Below, piece after piece: positions 24,747-36,255 of a stretch of DNA of 48,829 nucleotides (within the stretch, counting starts at the first letter, position 1; the number at the start of each line of letters is the position of its first letter). The stretch covers positions 1 through 48,829 of the forward strand of contig CALSCQ010002685.1 in NCBI GenBank assembly GCA_943704525.1, written 5' to 3'. A program made the translations under genes and the position numbers. The DNA is from Pigoraptor vietnamica. Its lineage: Eukaryota > Opisthokonta > Filasterea. Below the pieces are notes generated by a model. That model was given only the letters and a program-made list of their open reading frames with translations, was not told where the DNA came from and made no database searches.

Positions 24747-27300
24747 ATGTCCGTCGTCCAGCACGGACGGCGCGCCGGCGTCGTTTCGAAGCGTGGAAAG
24801 AGTGGGTTGTGGTCTTTTTTGCGAGAGAATGCGAGCGGGTGTGTGAGAGGCGAATGTGGTCCGTGCTCATCGCCACGTGTTTCCGCAGAGGTGTTTGCAC
24901 AGACGTTTACGCACGGAGGGTCAGAAGATGTCGAGCCGATTGCGACGCTCGTGTTGCACACCGACCCGAGCCAGGTTGCCGTGTTGGACGCCGCCGACAT
25001 GCGACGAATCCAGGACGAGCTGAGCAACTACAACAGCGAGACAAAGAAGATGCTGGCGGACCGCGCAGAGGTGCGTGCGTGCGCCAGTCGCGCATTGTTT
25101 CCGTCGCGCGTATGCACGTTGCCGTGGCGTTGACGGTTCTTTGCACTGTGCATTTCGCCGATGACTAACTTGTATCGCGACGCAACGCAGCGAGAGCGGT
25201 TGCGTAACATGTCGAAAGAGCGCGCGAAGAATTGGGAGAACACGATCGAAGGGCAGCGGCTCAAAAAGCTGCACGCGCGCGAGGAGCGGTTCGCGAGGGA
25301 GGAGGTGGGTGGACTGATTGCACGTGTGGACTGAATTTGCACACGCCGTACTCGTGCGCATGTCTCACCGCAAATGGCACGACTCGGGTTTGCGCTATCG
25401 CGTCATTACATGGCCTGCACGTGTTCGCTGTATCGTCGTCTCACGCGCCGAGCACTGTTTCGTCTCAGGCCGAGCGCGTGAAGATCGACATTGAGGAGGC
25501 GCGCATCCAATCGGAGAAGCGGCGCGAGGCCATTGAGCGCGCCAAGCGCCTGCAGTACAGCCAGGTCGACCGCGTGCGGCAGCTCCACTCTGCCGTCGTG
25601 CTCAGCGAAGTGCTGGCGGAGAGGGACGCGCAGATGGAACAGCTGCGTCAGCGGTCATCGCGTGACAAGCGGCGCACGCTGGAGGAGCGCGCTGCGATTG
25701 ATGCACAGACGGAGGCAGAGCTGACGAAGGACGAGCGGGATCTCGCGACCCGCCGCGAGCGCAACATGACGGTGGCCGACTTTCTCAAGTCGCAGATTGG
25801 GGAGCACTGCGAGTCGGACTGCAAGGCGCGGCAGGCGGCGCAGCAGGAGGGCGAGCGCGTGCTGAAGGACGTCGACGAGTACCGCGCGGAGCAGGCGCAA
25901 CTCCAGGCTCAGCGGCGGCAGAAGGCGATCGAGCTCCACGAGGAGAGCCTGCGCATGAAGCAGCTTAAGCTGGTGGGTGGTCGTGGGTTGGGGTTGGGGT
26001 TGGGGTTAGGATTTGTGGGTTGCCTTGTGTGAGGTAGTGCCATCGCCGTTGGTTGTTCTCAAGTCTGCGGCGTGCGGCCTGAACTCGAGTCAGTGGCCGC
26101 CTTGTTCGTCGTTTGCCGTTTGGGAATGGTCGAGTTGGCCGTTACGTTGGACCTGTTACGGTGCCCCTTCACATGGCACACCCATGCACTGCTTCTGACG
26201 CGTGTTGCTTGCTTTGCGCAGAACGAGGAGGAGGAGCACATGCGGCAGGCGGAGGCGGAAGCGGCGCGCCTGAAGGAGTACCACGCGGGCAAGGAGCGGC
26301 TGTTGCGCATTCGCAAGATGCGTGACGAGGAGCGCGACCGGTGGGTGCTGAAACAGAATCCGTGTATGTGTGGTCTGTGTGGTGTGTGTGTATTTGTCTT
26401 GCCGAGGCCAATTCAGGTGTCGTCGTCCGCACAAAGTGACACTGTTGACGCGCTCGTGCGCAGGGCCCGGCAAGCGTTCAAGCAGCGCATTCTGGACCAC
26501 CAGACGGCGCTCATGAACACGCGGAAGGCGGAAGAGGAGGCGCGCCTCGAATCGAATGCCGCCGAGGCCGAGGCTCGCCGCGCCGCCCGCGAGAAGGCGG
26601 ACCAGGAGAAGCGCCAGCGCGACATTGAGGCCATCACGGAGCACATGAGGCACACGGTGCGTTTGCCGTCGCTTGTGTCGTCGTGGGTTTCGGCGCTGTG
26701 GGAGCGGCGACGCTGACATGTACATTGTGGACGATTGATTGCGCAGATGAAGGAGCACGAGGAGGAGCGTCGCAGGCAGATTGAGGCCGACCAGCAGACG
26801 CTCGCGGAGCTCCGGAAAGACTGGGAGAACATGCGCCGTGACGAGGAGGCGCGCCGCGTGCGGAACCTGGAGAATGGCCGCGATCTGCAGCGGTTCTACG
26901 AAGGCCAGATGGTGCGTGCATGGCGCGTCGTGAGAGTAATGTTGTTCGCACGCGTTCTTATCAGCGTGCATTGCGTGCGCGCGTACATGGTCTCTTGGCC
27001 TTCACTTTCTCACACGACACGTGGCGTGCCCTTGTTTGTCTGCAGGACTTTCGCAAGAGCACCGTGGACAAGGAGCAGCAGGACCGCCTGGCGTTCGACA
27101 AGTTCCTCGCGGACAAGGTGCAGAGCGAGGAGGAGCAGTTCCAGGAGTACGCGCGCGCCGTCATCGCCGAGTGGGAGGCCGCCGGTCGCAACACGATCCC
27201 CATGCGCAAGGCTGCCGAGACGAAGAAGTTGCCCGTGCGGCACAACGCGTCGGTGGACACGCGCAGGCGCCTTGGATTCAACCAGACGGCGCACAACTGA
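24747..27300 (+). CDS. CFAP210: Cilia/flagella-associated protein 210-like (CCDC173)
   Basis: Seven exons: 24747-25070, 25191-25304, 25469-25972, 26222-26340, 26464-26656, 26747-26911 and 27046-27300, giving 557 residues against about 552 for human CFAP210. The protein is almost entirely charged coiled coil of the trichohyalin-plectin-homology type. Diagnostic blocks resembling CFAP210 are KNWENTIEGQRLKKL, REAIERAKRLQYSQVDRVR, HSAVVLSEVLAERDAQME and MTVADFLKSQIGEH. Family knowledge: CFAP210 is a microtubule inner protein of axonemal doublets. This implies the organism builds a motile flagellum. The first exon is less certain; a short internal intron (about 24839-24887, gtgtgag to ccgcag) could be removed without changing the downstream frame if phases allow. 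Confidence 0.85.
25984..26010 (+). repeat. Telomere-like G-rich repeat in CFAP210 intron
   Basis: Three tandem TTGGGG-type units followed by ttagg, about 10 bases downstream of the exon 3 donor. On the transcribed sense strand it could form a G-quadruplex. Confidence 0.8.
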
Positions 27301-27613
27301 GCCATCCGCATGCGCGCACCTCACGTTCGTTGCTGGCCATTTGTAATTATGTGAGAGGTTTGCCACAGTGTCGCGGCTACTGCGTTTGTCGCGTTGTTGC
27401 CGTCTGCGAGCGCTTGTGCGGCCTGCAGGCGAGCCATTTCGGGTTTGGCGTTTCCGTTTTCCCTCCTTTTTCTGTTTGCGTCGCTGCTGTCGCGCGTGCG
27501 CATCGCGTCTCCGATGGATTCCAAAGGAATTAAACCAAGCTAACGCACGCTCTCTTCATTGAATCAGCGTCCCCGCAATAGGGTATGTGACAAACGCACA
27601 CGCGCACGCGCTT
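27301..27613. other. Convergent spacer
   Basis: Tail-to-tail spacer between CFAP210 and the arrestin fusion. No supported gene. Confidence 0.5.
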
Positions 27614-27970
27614 CTAGTACTCCCAAGCCGAACCGCGGCGCGCGGCAAACTTCTTGCGCTGCGCGTTGTTGACCTCCTCCTCGAGCTTCATGGCCGTCAG
27701 CTCACGCTCGAGCTCGGGGGCCGTCGCAGCACCGGCGCCACCCGCCGCCTTCTCCTGGCTGCGGATGCGCACGGCCGCGTCCACGGCCGACGCGAGGTTG
27801 TCGGCGGCCTGGTGCACGGAGCGCGAGGCAACCTCGACGTCGTGCTGAGAGTCCGAGCTCACGGCCTCCTGGACCTGGGACGCGATGACCTGCACCGCAA
27901 CACACCGACGAATGTCAGCCCATGGCAACAAAGACCAAAAGAGGGGGGGGGGGGGGGGGGGNNNNNNNNN

Positions 27971-28043
<73 letters not shown>

Positions 28044-31000
28044 GGAAAAAAAGAGCACGTCTAAGACGAGAGATCGCTTGCACTCCATTGCTGCACATCA
28101 AGCGCGCACTCACCAGGTCGGCGGCCGACGAGGCGACGTCCTGCGCGGCCTGCACGAGCGCGGCGACATCCTCCTCGCCGTTGCTGACATTGTCGGCCGT
28201 GAGCACGAGGGTCGCCACCGTCGCGCTGAGGTCCGTCGCGCTCTTCGCGAGGCCCTCCGACCACGACTTGTCCTTGCGCAGGTGCTCTGCGTTCGCGGCG
28301 TGGAACGCCTGGCCGAGAAGGCCGAGCTCGTTGACGCGGCGGCGCGCGTGGCCGATGAGGTTCGAGACGGCGTTGACGATCGGGAGCATCGTGTCGAGGA
28401 CGGTCGTCTGGCCAGGGAGGATCGGCTGGTTGACAATGATCGAGCGGCGGCGAGGCTTGTTGCGCGAGTCGATGAGGCTCTTGCGGACGAGGTCCACCTT
28501 CCGCTTGGCGCTCGCGAGCTTCGCGTCGGCATCGGCGTACTGCTTCGACAGCTCTGCGGGCGCACACACGAGGAACGTGCGTGAGAAAAAAAGCAGGCGC
28601 ACTTGTGCACGTCCGAGCACATAGAGGTAGCTGCTGCTTACCAGAAGAGTGGTCCGACACGGTCGGCGCGGGCGCGGCGGCACCAGCGCGCGCCTGGATA
28701 AAGTCCTCGAACGAGTCGCGGCGCGCAGGCTCCGCCTTGATGCGCGCGAGGGCCTCGGGAACGGCCTGGGGCCTGGTCGACGGCAAAGAGCAATATTATG
28801 GATGCGTTAGCTATGGTGTGTGCACGCCAAACTTAAACTGGCAGCAGACCAAGCCGCATGTGTCATTCACGAAGTAACTGTGTGCAAAGACCAGACACGG
28901 AAATGCACGGGCACGTACTTGGCGGCGGCGGCAGCGGGGGAGGCCCAGTGCTGCTTGAGGTGGTGCGTGATGCCGAGAATGGCGCGCATCGACTCGACAA
29001 CAGCCGACCCGGCGACCTCGAGGTGGTGGCGGTTCTCCGCCGAGGGCTCGATGATCGTCGCCTTGGCCACGTTGAGGAGGTTGATGCTCGTCTGGCCGAC
29101 GGCCTTGAGGAGAGCAATCACCTGCAGGCGCAGAGAGGGGAAGTAAGCAAGCGCCCGTCAAAGCAAGGCACGCGGCGCCATACACACGCGCACGTGGCAA
29201 TGTACCAGCGCACGTGGCCATGTACCAGCGCACGTGGCAATGTACCAGCGCACATGGCAATGTACCAGCGCACATGGCAATGTACCAGCGCCACACATCC
29301 CCTCATCAAAGTGATCTACTATCATCCCCACATATACAGTCACCGACGATTCACTGCGAGCCCCACCTGCTTGCGCTGCTCGGGATCCGAGATGGCAATG
29401 ACGACGTTCTGGCCCGACCCAATGACCTTCGGGATGGCCGCCTCATAGTTGCGCGCGGCTTGCGCAAGCTGCACAAATTTGATACTTGCGTCAACAGACG
29501 AGCCCTTCACAGACAAGACCACACACACAGCGGCAAGCAACGGCACGCACCTGGCTCATGGCCGTGGGGCCCAGCGCAGCCTGTCCGACCGCCTTGAAAG
29601 CCTCCGACAGCGCCTGCGCGTGGAAGTGGAGCGCGTCGACGGCGGGCGCAAGGTCGCCCTTCACAGGCATGCGGAAGGTCGAGTCCAGGTGCGACGTGCA
29701 CGTGGCAATCGTGTCGCAGCTGTACACGCACTCGCGGGGACCGGGCAGCGCGTTGATGAGCGCGGGGAAGGCCTGCGAGAGGTACTCGCCCAGCGAGGCA
29801 AGCTCAGAGCGGCGCTCGACGGACGGGGCCGTGGCGTGCGCCTTGGCCGACTCGAGCATGAGCGCGGCCTTGGTGAGAATGTCGTGGACAGAGTTGAACA
29901 GGTCCTGCTGGGGCGTGTCGTCCGTCACAGCCTTGGCAATCGCCACGGCCGTGTCCGCGAGGGAACGCAGGGCGCCCACGCACGCAATGGCGCTCGCCGT
30001 GAGGACGGCGGCCGTCTGCGGGTCGTTGGTGCGCAGTTGGCTCGCGTCGGCGAGGAGGCGGCCAATGGCACCGCCCGCTTGCTTCGTGCTGAGCACAAAG
30101 CGAGGGACATCGGTGCCAACGCCGTCCGAAGACGCCGTCGGGAACATGTCCAACTGGCCGTTCGCCGCGAGCGACTGGGCGCGGAGCAGCTCGCGGTCCA
30201 CGCCGCGGATGGCCGCAACGGCCGCGTCAATGCTGTTCGGCTCGCCCACGGAGCCGTGGCCGGGCGCGGGGACGAGCGCCGGCTGCGTCGGGAGGGGGTC
30301 CGAATCAAAGTCGATGAGGAGGTCGACCTCGGGTTCCTTGTGGGCGGCGGGCGCGGCCGACTGCGACTGCGACTCGGAGCGCGGCTTCGTCTCCTTGGGC
30401 ACGGGCTCTGCAAACAAAGAGAGAGAGAGATCAGCAAACGCTGCCTCGACCCCTAATCCCCTGGGCAAACGCATGCGATGAAGGCATTGCAAACAGACTC
30501 AAACGAGCACAACTGGCATACTCACTCGGGGGCTCGGGGTACGACACCGTGAAGGGGATCTTCGTGATGAGATCCGCGCCCATAGCGACGACAGCGTGCA
30601 CGTTGAGGTAGTACGAAATCGTGACGCCAGAGCCCTCGTCATTCCGCGAGTGCGTGAGGCGCGTGGACGCAGCGAGGCGCGAGGCGTCGGCCATGTTGAG
30701 CTTCATCTCCTGCGCAACGTGGTGCGTCTCCTGCGCCATCACCTTCGGCACGACGCTGCAGGCGAGTAACTCGTGAGTAACACACCCATCCAGCAACCGC
30801 ACGAGAGACCCGTGAGAGTGGGCGCACACGAAAGCCGCAAGCAGTGAATCACGTACCTGTACGAATAGATGAATGTGTCGTGCTTCTTGATCGGGCATCC
30901 GCGCGTCGACTCGAGCAGGGCGACCTGCGACAAATACAAATCAGCCATCGCGCTCTCCGCCATAATGAGCAGCAGAAGGACGTGACAAGAGCGGCCCTCA

Positions 31001-31988
31001 CCTGGCTCTTGAGCTTCTCCTTCTTGTTGCCGATGCGGATCTCGGCAATCTGCTTGACGGACACCTTGATCGCGTACACCTCCTTCTTGCTCATGTTCTC
31101 AATGTCCACCTTGACGACAATGGGCTCGCCGTGCGTGAACACGTCCTTCTCGAGGCTCGCGCGCAGGCGCAGCGGGCGCTGAGAGTCAAACATGAACGAC
31201 TTGGTGTTCTCCGCCGCCGGCGCGGGCATGTCCTTGACGAGAGGGATGAAGTTGACCTTCTGGAAGGGAAGGTTCACGACGCTCGACTTGGAGCCGAGGC
31301 TGCCGCTCATGAGGTACGCGCTCACGGTCCACGTGATGCCAATCTGGTGGCCCTCGTAGTACATCTCGGGCTTGAGAATCACCGACGCGGGCGAGTTGTG
31401 GGGAAGCGTGACGAGGAACGGAAAGCACTTGTCGCCGATCTTCTTCATCAGCGCGCGCTGGGCGCCATTGGGCTGGCACTCCTCCGACGCCGACGGGTAC
31501 AGCGTCAGCACGCGCTCATAGAGCGTCTCGCGGTGGATCTCCCAGTCCTGATCCTCGAAAATGTAGTCGCAGGTCACGCGCGCATAGAGCACTGCGTCGC
31601 GGCAATGTTCGGTGAGCACTTTTGCGCGTTTGTGTCGTGCTGAAACTGGGGAAAGCCAAACAAAAAGAAAAACACAAATATAAAAGAACCCACCCTTGCC
31701 CTCCAGGGAGGCGGGGTCGTTGATCTTCACGACACCCTCGATGGGCTCGACGGTCTGGTTGGGGAAGTCGTAGATGGTCCGGCTCCCTACATACAACAAT
31801 TGCGCACGAGCATTAGAGACAAGGGAATCACGTGTACATATGAACAGTCCCTCGCAAAAAAGAAAAAAAAAAATAAGAGGAGGGGAAGTCGTCCTGCAAG
31901 CGACCACAGGGCACAGTCGCCCACCGAGGTAGAGGCCGACGATCTTGTCCTTGGAATTGCGAAAGCTGAACGTCCGCGTCGTCGCCAT
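27614..31988 (-). CDS. Beta-arrestin fused to a talin/HIP1R-type I/LWEQ region
   Basis: Eleven exons: 31988-31925, 31786-31694, 31591-31002, 30924-30857, 30755-30526, 30407-29551, 29468-29367, 29121-28919, 28772-28642, 28553-28114 and 27889-27614. Phases close across all junctions at 1,017 residues. Residues 1-348 form a full two-lobe beta-arrestin: VEPIEGVVKINDP, LYARVTCDYIFEDQDWEI, KCFPFLVTLPHNSP, SLEKDVFTHGEPIVVKVD, VTISYYLNVHAVV, PFTVSYPEPP. A linker follows with LIDFD (379-383), matching the clathrin box LxxF/L[D/E], as beta-arrestins have LIELD or LIEFD. Residues about 400-780 are Ala-rich helices like talin/vinculin bundles. Residues about 780-1017 match I/LWEQ (THATCH): SWSEGLAKSA, AAQDVASSAADL, RSVHQAADNL and a final helix ending RRGSAWEY. 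Predicted role: receptor adaptor that could bind clathrin and F-actin. The fusion is not known to me. Confidence 0.9.
27944..28040. repeat. Poly(G), 9-base gap and (GA)n tract
   Basis: A run of G, then N at 27962-27970, then about 70 bases of (AG)n. All lie in the last intron of the arrestin fusion, so the coding sequence is not affected. The N run marks an unresolved assembly gap of uncertain true length. Confidence 0.95.
29186..29290. repeat. 20-bp minisatellite, five copies
   Basis: Five head-to-tail units of cacgtggcaatgtaccagcg, the later ones with cacatggc instead of cacgtggc. They lie in the intron between arrestin-fusion exons 7 and 8. Confidence 0.9.
30304..30318 (-). other. Clathrin-box-like motif LIDFD
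   Basis: This codes for residues 379-383 of the arrestin fusion, in an acidic, Pro-rich linker (EPEVDLLIDFDSDPLP). It fits the L-hydrophobic-x-hydrophobic-acidic clathrin-box consensus and sits where beta-arrestins carry LIELD or LIEFD. Confidence 0.7.
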
Positions 31989-32980
31989 TTTCAGCCAAAG
32001 TTCGGCGGCTCAACACCGTCAAATTCAAGCGAACGAGAGAGAGGGCGCGTATGAGAGCACTCTGGACCCTGGGAGAGAGCAACAGCGCCCGTTGTACGGT
32101 GAAGAAGACAGCGCGCTCGATTTTAAATGTCGAGCCGAGTGGATTTCCGGTTTTCGTGGGTGTTTCCGCCTCGACGGGACAGTGTGAAAAAGTGGCTGAC
32201 TCACCGCAGGCACGTGGGGACTCGTTAATTTGAATTGGCTCCAATTTGTTCGTATTTTTGTGACTGTGTCCAAATTGCGTGCCGTTACTCCTATGGAAAA
32301 ATGGTGGGCGGGCCATTCGACTTATCAGCGAACATGAGTATTGCATTATGCAGCGAATTCTTTCGCAGTATGAACGGGCCTGTTGTCATTGAAAAGGCCG
32401 ATATAGTAGCTTTGTGTTCCAATAGTGTCCGCTGAGGGCACGTGCCGTGTTTCACAACTTTCATTGTCGCTTCCACAGCAACAGGGCAAATTGTGACAAA
32501 TTCGCACATCAACTGAACTGCGAATCGCGCGAACTCCCAACGGACGTCGAACATGCTGCAGCTTGTCAGACCTTGTCAGTAGAAAGAGGAAGAAAAGTCA
32601 GCGTGATGCAAAATGCAAGAGGACTGAAGGGCAAAATTTTGAATTTCTTGGGCACGCAAAGCCAGGCGCCGCGCACGCGCACGCACAAAGCAGAAAAGGA
32701 CACGGGTCTTCTCTTTACACTCCCCAACGATCAACGCTGAGGCAGACAAGGACGCGACAGCTCGAAACGAACGACAAGAAACGGCCACGAGATGACGCAT
32801 TTCTCCCTTTCGACGAGCCCATTCACCACTTGACAGCACAGTCCGAAACTTCTTGGAACGACACGACCACTCCAAACTCACAGTCAGACGACGACCTGCC
32901 ACACCGTCAAACACGACGCCCACACAAAATGTGAGCCACAGGGACAGACACAAACGAAAGCAAGAGGGGAAATTCTCACC
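31989..32980. other. Spacer upstream of the arrestin fusion
   Basis: Almost 1 kb between two minus-strand genes. Frames on both strands are under 130 codons, without recognisable domains. It must contain the CELF 3' untranslated region and the arrestin-fusion promoter. Two cacgtg-containing sites occur (near 32210 and 32440). Confidence 0.5.
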
Positions 32981-34747
32981 TCAGTAGGGCCGAGACGCGT
33001 CGCGAGGACGCTTGTGCTGGACCTTCAAGCGCTTGTTCCCAATCTGGAAGCCGTTCATCGCCTGAATAGCGGCCGCGGCAGACCCTGGGTTGTCGTAGCT
33101 CACAAAGCCTGACGGGCCGAATAATAAGTGTCAGACGGAGAGCCAAAACACACACGAAAAAAACACGACAACACGGACATTGGAAGTGACAACGTACCGA
33201 AGCACTTGCTCTGGCCCGTGAGGCGGTCAATAAAGACCTTCGCCGAAATGACGTTGCCAAACGGCGCAAAGGTCGCCGCGAGGTCGTTGTCGAGAAACTC
33301 GGGGGGAAGGTGGTAGATGAAGAGGTTTGCGCCCTCGGGACCGGCAGCCTCCGTGACACCGGCACCCCCTGCACGCAATACAAGGAATGTCAGTAACAGT
33401 GTACCGACAAGCGAAATGGAGAGTCAGGATGAAGGACGACTCACCCTGCGCGCGCCCCTGGCCACCGGGGAAACCGCCGTACGGGGCCGGATAACCACCT
33501 GGTGCGAGAGAAGTAGAACGCGATGAGACGTGCTCCAAAAAGGCAACACAGTCGTCACGCAGGCACACGCACACACGCACGCACGCACACACACACACGC
33601 ACATACACACACACGCACATACACACACAAGCACGCACGCAACATGAGAATTTGAAATAAAGCAGACAACAGACACTCGAGGCGCACCGGCAAACGGCCT
33701 GGGTCCGCCGTACATCGGGTCCATGCCCATGGCGCCAGCGCCAGGGAAGGGCGGGTAGAAGCCCGGGTACTGCTGGTAGGGGTAGCCGCCCATCGGAAAT
33801 CCCATCGGAGGGCGCGTCATCTTCTTCTGCATCTTTTCCTTCTCCGTGTCCGCAAACTTCACGACGAGCGGCTGCGTCGAGCCCTGTTGGGTGGACGTAA
33901 CAGCAAAGTGATCGTAAGAACAATGCATAGTCCGCACTGGACAAAGCGCGACGTTAACTCACCTCGAGCGTGGTGCGCGCGTTGAGGGCGTTGATGGCCG
34001 CCATGGCGCTCTCCCTCCGCGAAAACTTGAGGAAGGCGCAGCCCTTGCTCGTGCCGTCGTGCATGCGGAGCACAGTCACGTCTTCGATCTCCCCAAACGG
34101 CTCAAACATCTTGCGGAGGTCCTCCTCGCCCAGCGTCTTGGGAATCATTCCAATAAAGAGCTTGCGATTCTCTGCACGAGAGTCAAACGCAACGCCGTTA
34201 ACACACGCAAATTACGAAGGGCTTATCGTTTTGACCTCAAGTAACGCACACCCACCGGCCTTCTCTTCGCTATCGGCGGGCTTCACTTGCATCGGATGGC
34301 TCATCTGATTACGACAGCAAAATGTCAACAACGGCTTTCCGGCCAACTACCTCCGTTACGCCTCGCTCACCCCTGGAAGCGTCTTTTTTTCGTGCAGCGC
34401 GTCCATCGCTTGGAGCGCACTCATGCGCGTGCAGAAGGTCAGGAAGCCGCACCCTGTCGAGAAACCAGAGACACGCCGTTGCTTTTGAGACAAGCGGCGA
34501 CCACACGCACGTGCTGATATGTGCGGCGAAACGGGGCATTACCCTTGTGCATGCCCGTGTGGCGATCCTTGAGAATGGTCAGCTCAAACACGCGGCCAAA
34601 CTCCTCGAAGATGCTGCGGAGGCCCTGCTCGTCGAGCGTGCGGGGAATCTGGCCAACAAAGAGCTTGATGGCGTCCGCATCTTTCGTCAGACCCTCGCCG
34701 TTGGTGGTGGCGGCGGCCGGGGCGGCGGCAGCAGGCGCGACTTCCAT
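32981..34747 (-). CDS. CELF/Bruno-type RNA-binding protein with three RRMs
   Basis: Eight exons: 34747-34543, 34453-34371, 34304-34256, 34171-33963, 33883-33688, 33498-33445, 33368-33198 and 33108-32981, giving 364 residues. RRM1 has [18 protein letters not shown] and a spliced KGCGFLTF. RRM2 has [18 protein letters not shown] and KGCAFLKF. A Met/Pro/Gly/Tyr-rich divergent linker follows ([17 protein letters not shown]). RRM3 has [17 protein letters not shown] and CFGFVSYDN, ending in [10 protein letters not shown]. The order RRM1-RRM2-linker-RRM3 and the NLFIYHLP start of RRM3 are typical of CELF proteins, which bind GU-rich RNA to control splicing, translation and decay. The linker is much shorter than in animal CELF1. 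Confidence 0.92.
33568..33632. repeat. (CA)n microsatellite in CELF intron
   Basis: Interrupted cacgcacaca repeats between exons 5 and 6 of the CELF-like gene. Confidence 0.85.
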
Positions 34748-35121
34748 TCTCACAAACACACAACAAACACGGGCACAACGCGCGCGCACGAAGACCACGC
34801 ACACAAACGAAACACGCACAAAAACGCACGAAAAGAACGCGGTTAAATGCGTCTGATTTTCCAACAGCTGACAGGCCCACTTCGCGCCATTAGGCCCCAG
34901 GGAAAAAATCCCAGAAAATTTGAACCAACGCACGTGGAAACCGGGATTTTGTGGAGTTTACTCCCTCCATTTTTATCACGTGAGAGCCTCACGTGCACAA
35001 CAGTAACGCCCGAACAAGCCGAATACTCGGCTGTCGGTCCTCCTTGCTTCGAGTTTTTTACAAAAGAGCAAAGCTTTGCCGCACAAGGGCCTTGGTGCGG
35101 CTAAAAGGGTATTTCGGAAGC
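34748..35121. promoter_or_regulatory. Divergent promoter, CELF-like / EMC4
   Basis: Head-to-head spacer. It holds cacgtg-type E-box sites, including tcacgtga (34977-34984) and cacgtg (about 34990). No gene is seen. Confidence 0.35.
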
Positions 35122-36255
35122 ATGGCAACATATCGGCGGAGGCCCCAATGGGCAGTGGATCTGAGCGGAGTGGCTGGCAGGTGAGCGAAATCACTCGCAC
35201 GTGTGCGTTGCATGTGTGCGTGACGTGGCTCACTGGATTTGCGCAGGGATGCCGCCACACTCGCCGAGCCGCCTGGATTTTCTCGTCGTGGTGCCGATAA
35301 GGTGAGCGAGCCTTCAGATGCCCCTTGTTGGATGAGCGGTTGCTTTGCCAGTGCTATCCTCGCTCCTGTACCCCTTTGGTCTCGTGTCTTCGTGCACTTT
35401 GCTAATTCTTTTTTTTCTAGCAGGAGTCGCAAGTGAATGTTCGGGTGGTCCAGGAAGCAAGCGATGTTCTGAAGCTCAAGGTGCGTTATTCTAAGTTGCA
35501 CATTAGCGATCCCATCTGTACGCTTTCTTTCGAGCGCGAAATGGCAGCTCGTGGTTTGTCGGCCGCATGCACATAGGGGCGTGCAGGTCATCGGAAAACC
35601 CGGCTGAACGAGAGTGTGCGTGACACGCGCAGAAAGCGTGGGAGGTTGCCGTGAGTCCCGGCAAGTCGCTGCCGATGAACGCCTTCATGATGTACATGGC
35701 TGGCAGCACCGTGCACATTTTCAGCATCATGATTACCTTCATGATGTTCTTCAACCCGATCAAGGCCATCCTCGGCGTCAATCAGGGTACGCCGCGTGCG
35801 CCCGTGTTGTCCGTGCAACCCTTAGTGCATGCGAAGGCGGATCTTTTGAAGTGTCGCAGGGCAGCCGACGTAGCAGTATTATACCCTCAGCTATAGCACG
35901 AGCACATTCTCACACTGCCACCGATGATCCTATTCCGCAGCCTTCGCCAAGTTCGAGGGTCTTCCGCTCGCCCCGCAGAAGCTCGTGTTTGTCCTCTGCA
36001 ACTGCGCGGGCATTGCGATGGCCCTCTACAAGTGCTCCACACTCGGCCTCCTCCCAACAGCCGCGTCCGACTGGCTCGCATTCCGCGACTTTGCGAAGGT
36101 GCGTTGCCGCTTGCAAATGTCGCGGACGTGTGAGAGACACATATCGCAGTTGTTGTTGTTGTGTGCGTGTTTTGCTTGTTGGCATTTGGCGGCGATTTGA
36201 CACTGTGCCTTGTGCGCAGATAAACGAGGTCTCTGGGGGCGGTGTTGTGTTTTGA
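35122..36255 (+). CDS. EMC4: ER membrane protein complex subunit 4
   Basis: Six exons: 35122-35180, 35247-35301, 35421-35480, 35633-35786, 35941-36098 and 36220-36255, giving 173 residues against 183 in human EMC4. Conserved blocks are [11 protein letters not shown] at the start, [18 protein letters not shown], the first membrane segment with [14 protein letters not shown], the second with [13 protein letters not shown], then [13 protein letters not shown] and the terminal SGGGVVF (human SGGGLLL). It is a subunit of the EMC insertase for tail-anchored and multipass proteins at the ER. The match covers the whole length. Confidence 0.96.

Noticed and set aside
29186-29290. CRISPR-like array
   Set aside because: The 20-bp units are head-to-tail without spacers, inside an intron of a eukaryotic gene. 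It is a minisatellite.
32563-32934. 123-codon plus-strand frame in the 1-kb spacer upstream of the arrestin fusion
   Set aside because: It is low-complexity, polar, has no domain and shows no splice partners. It is more likely untranslated or intergenic sequence.
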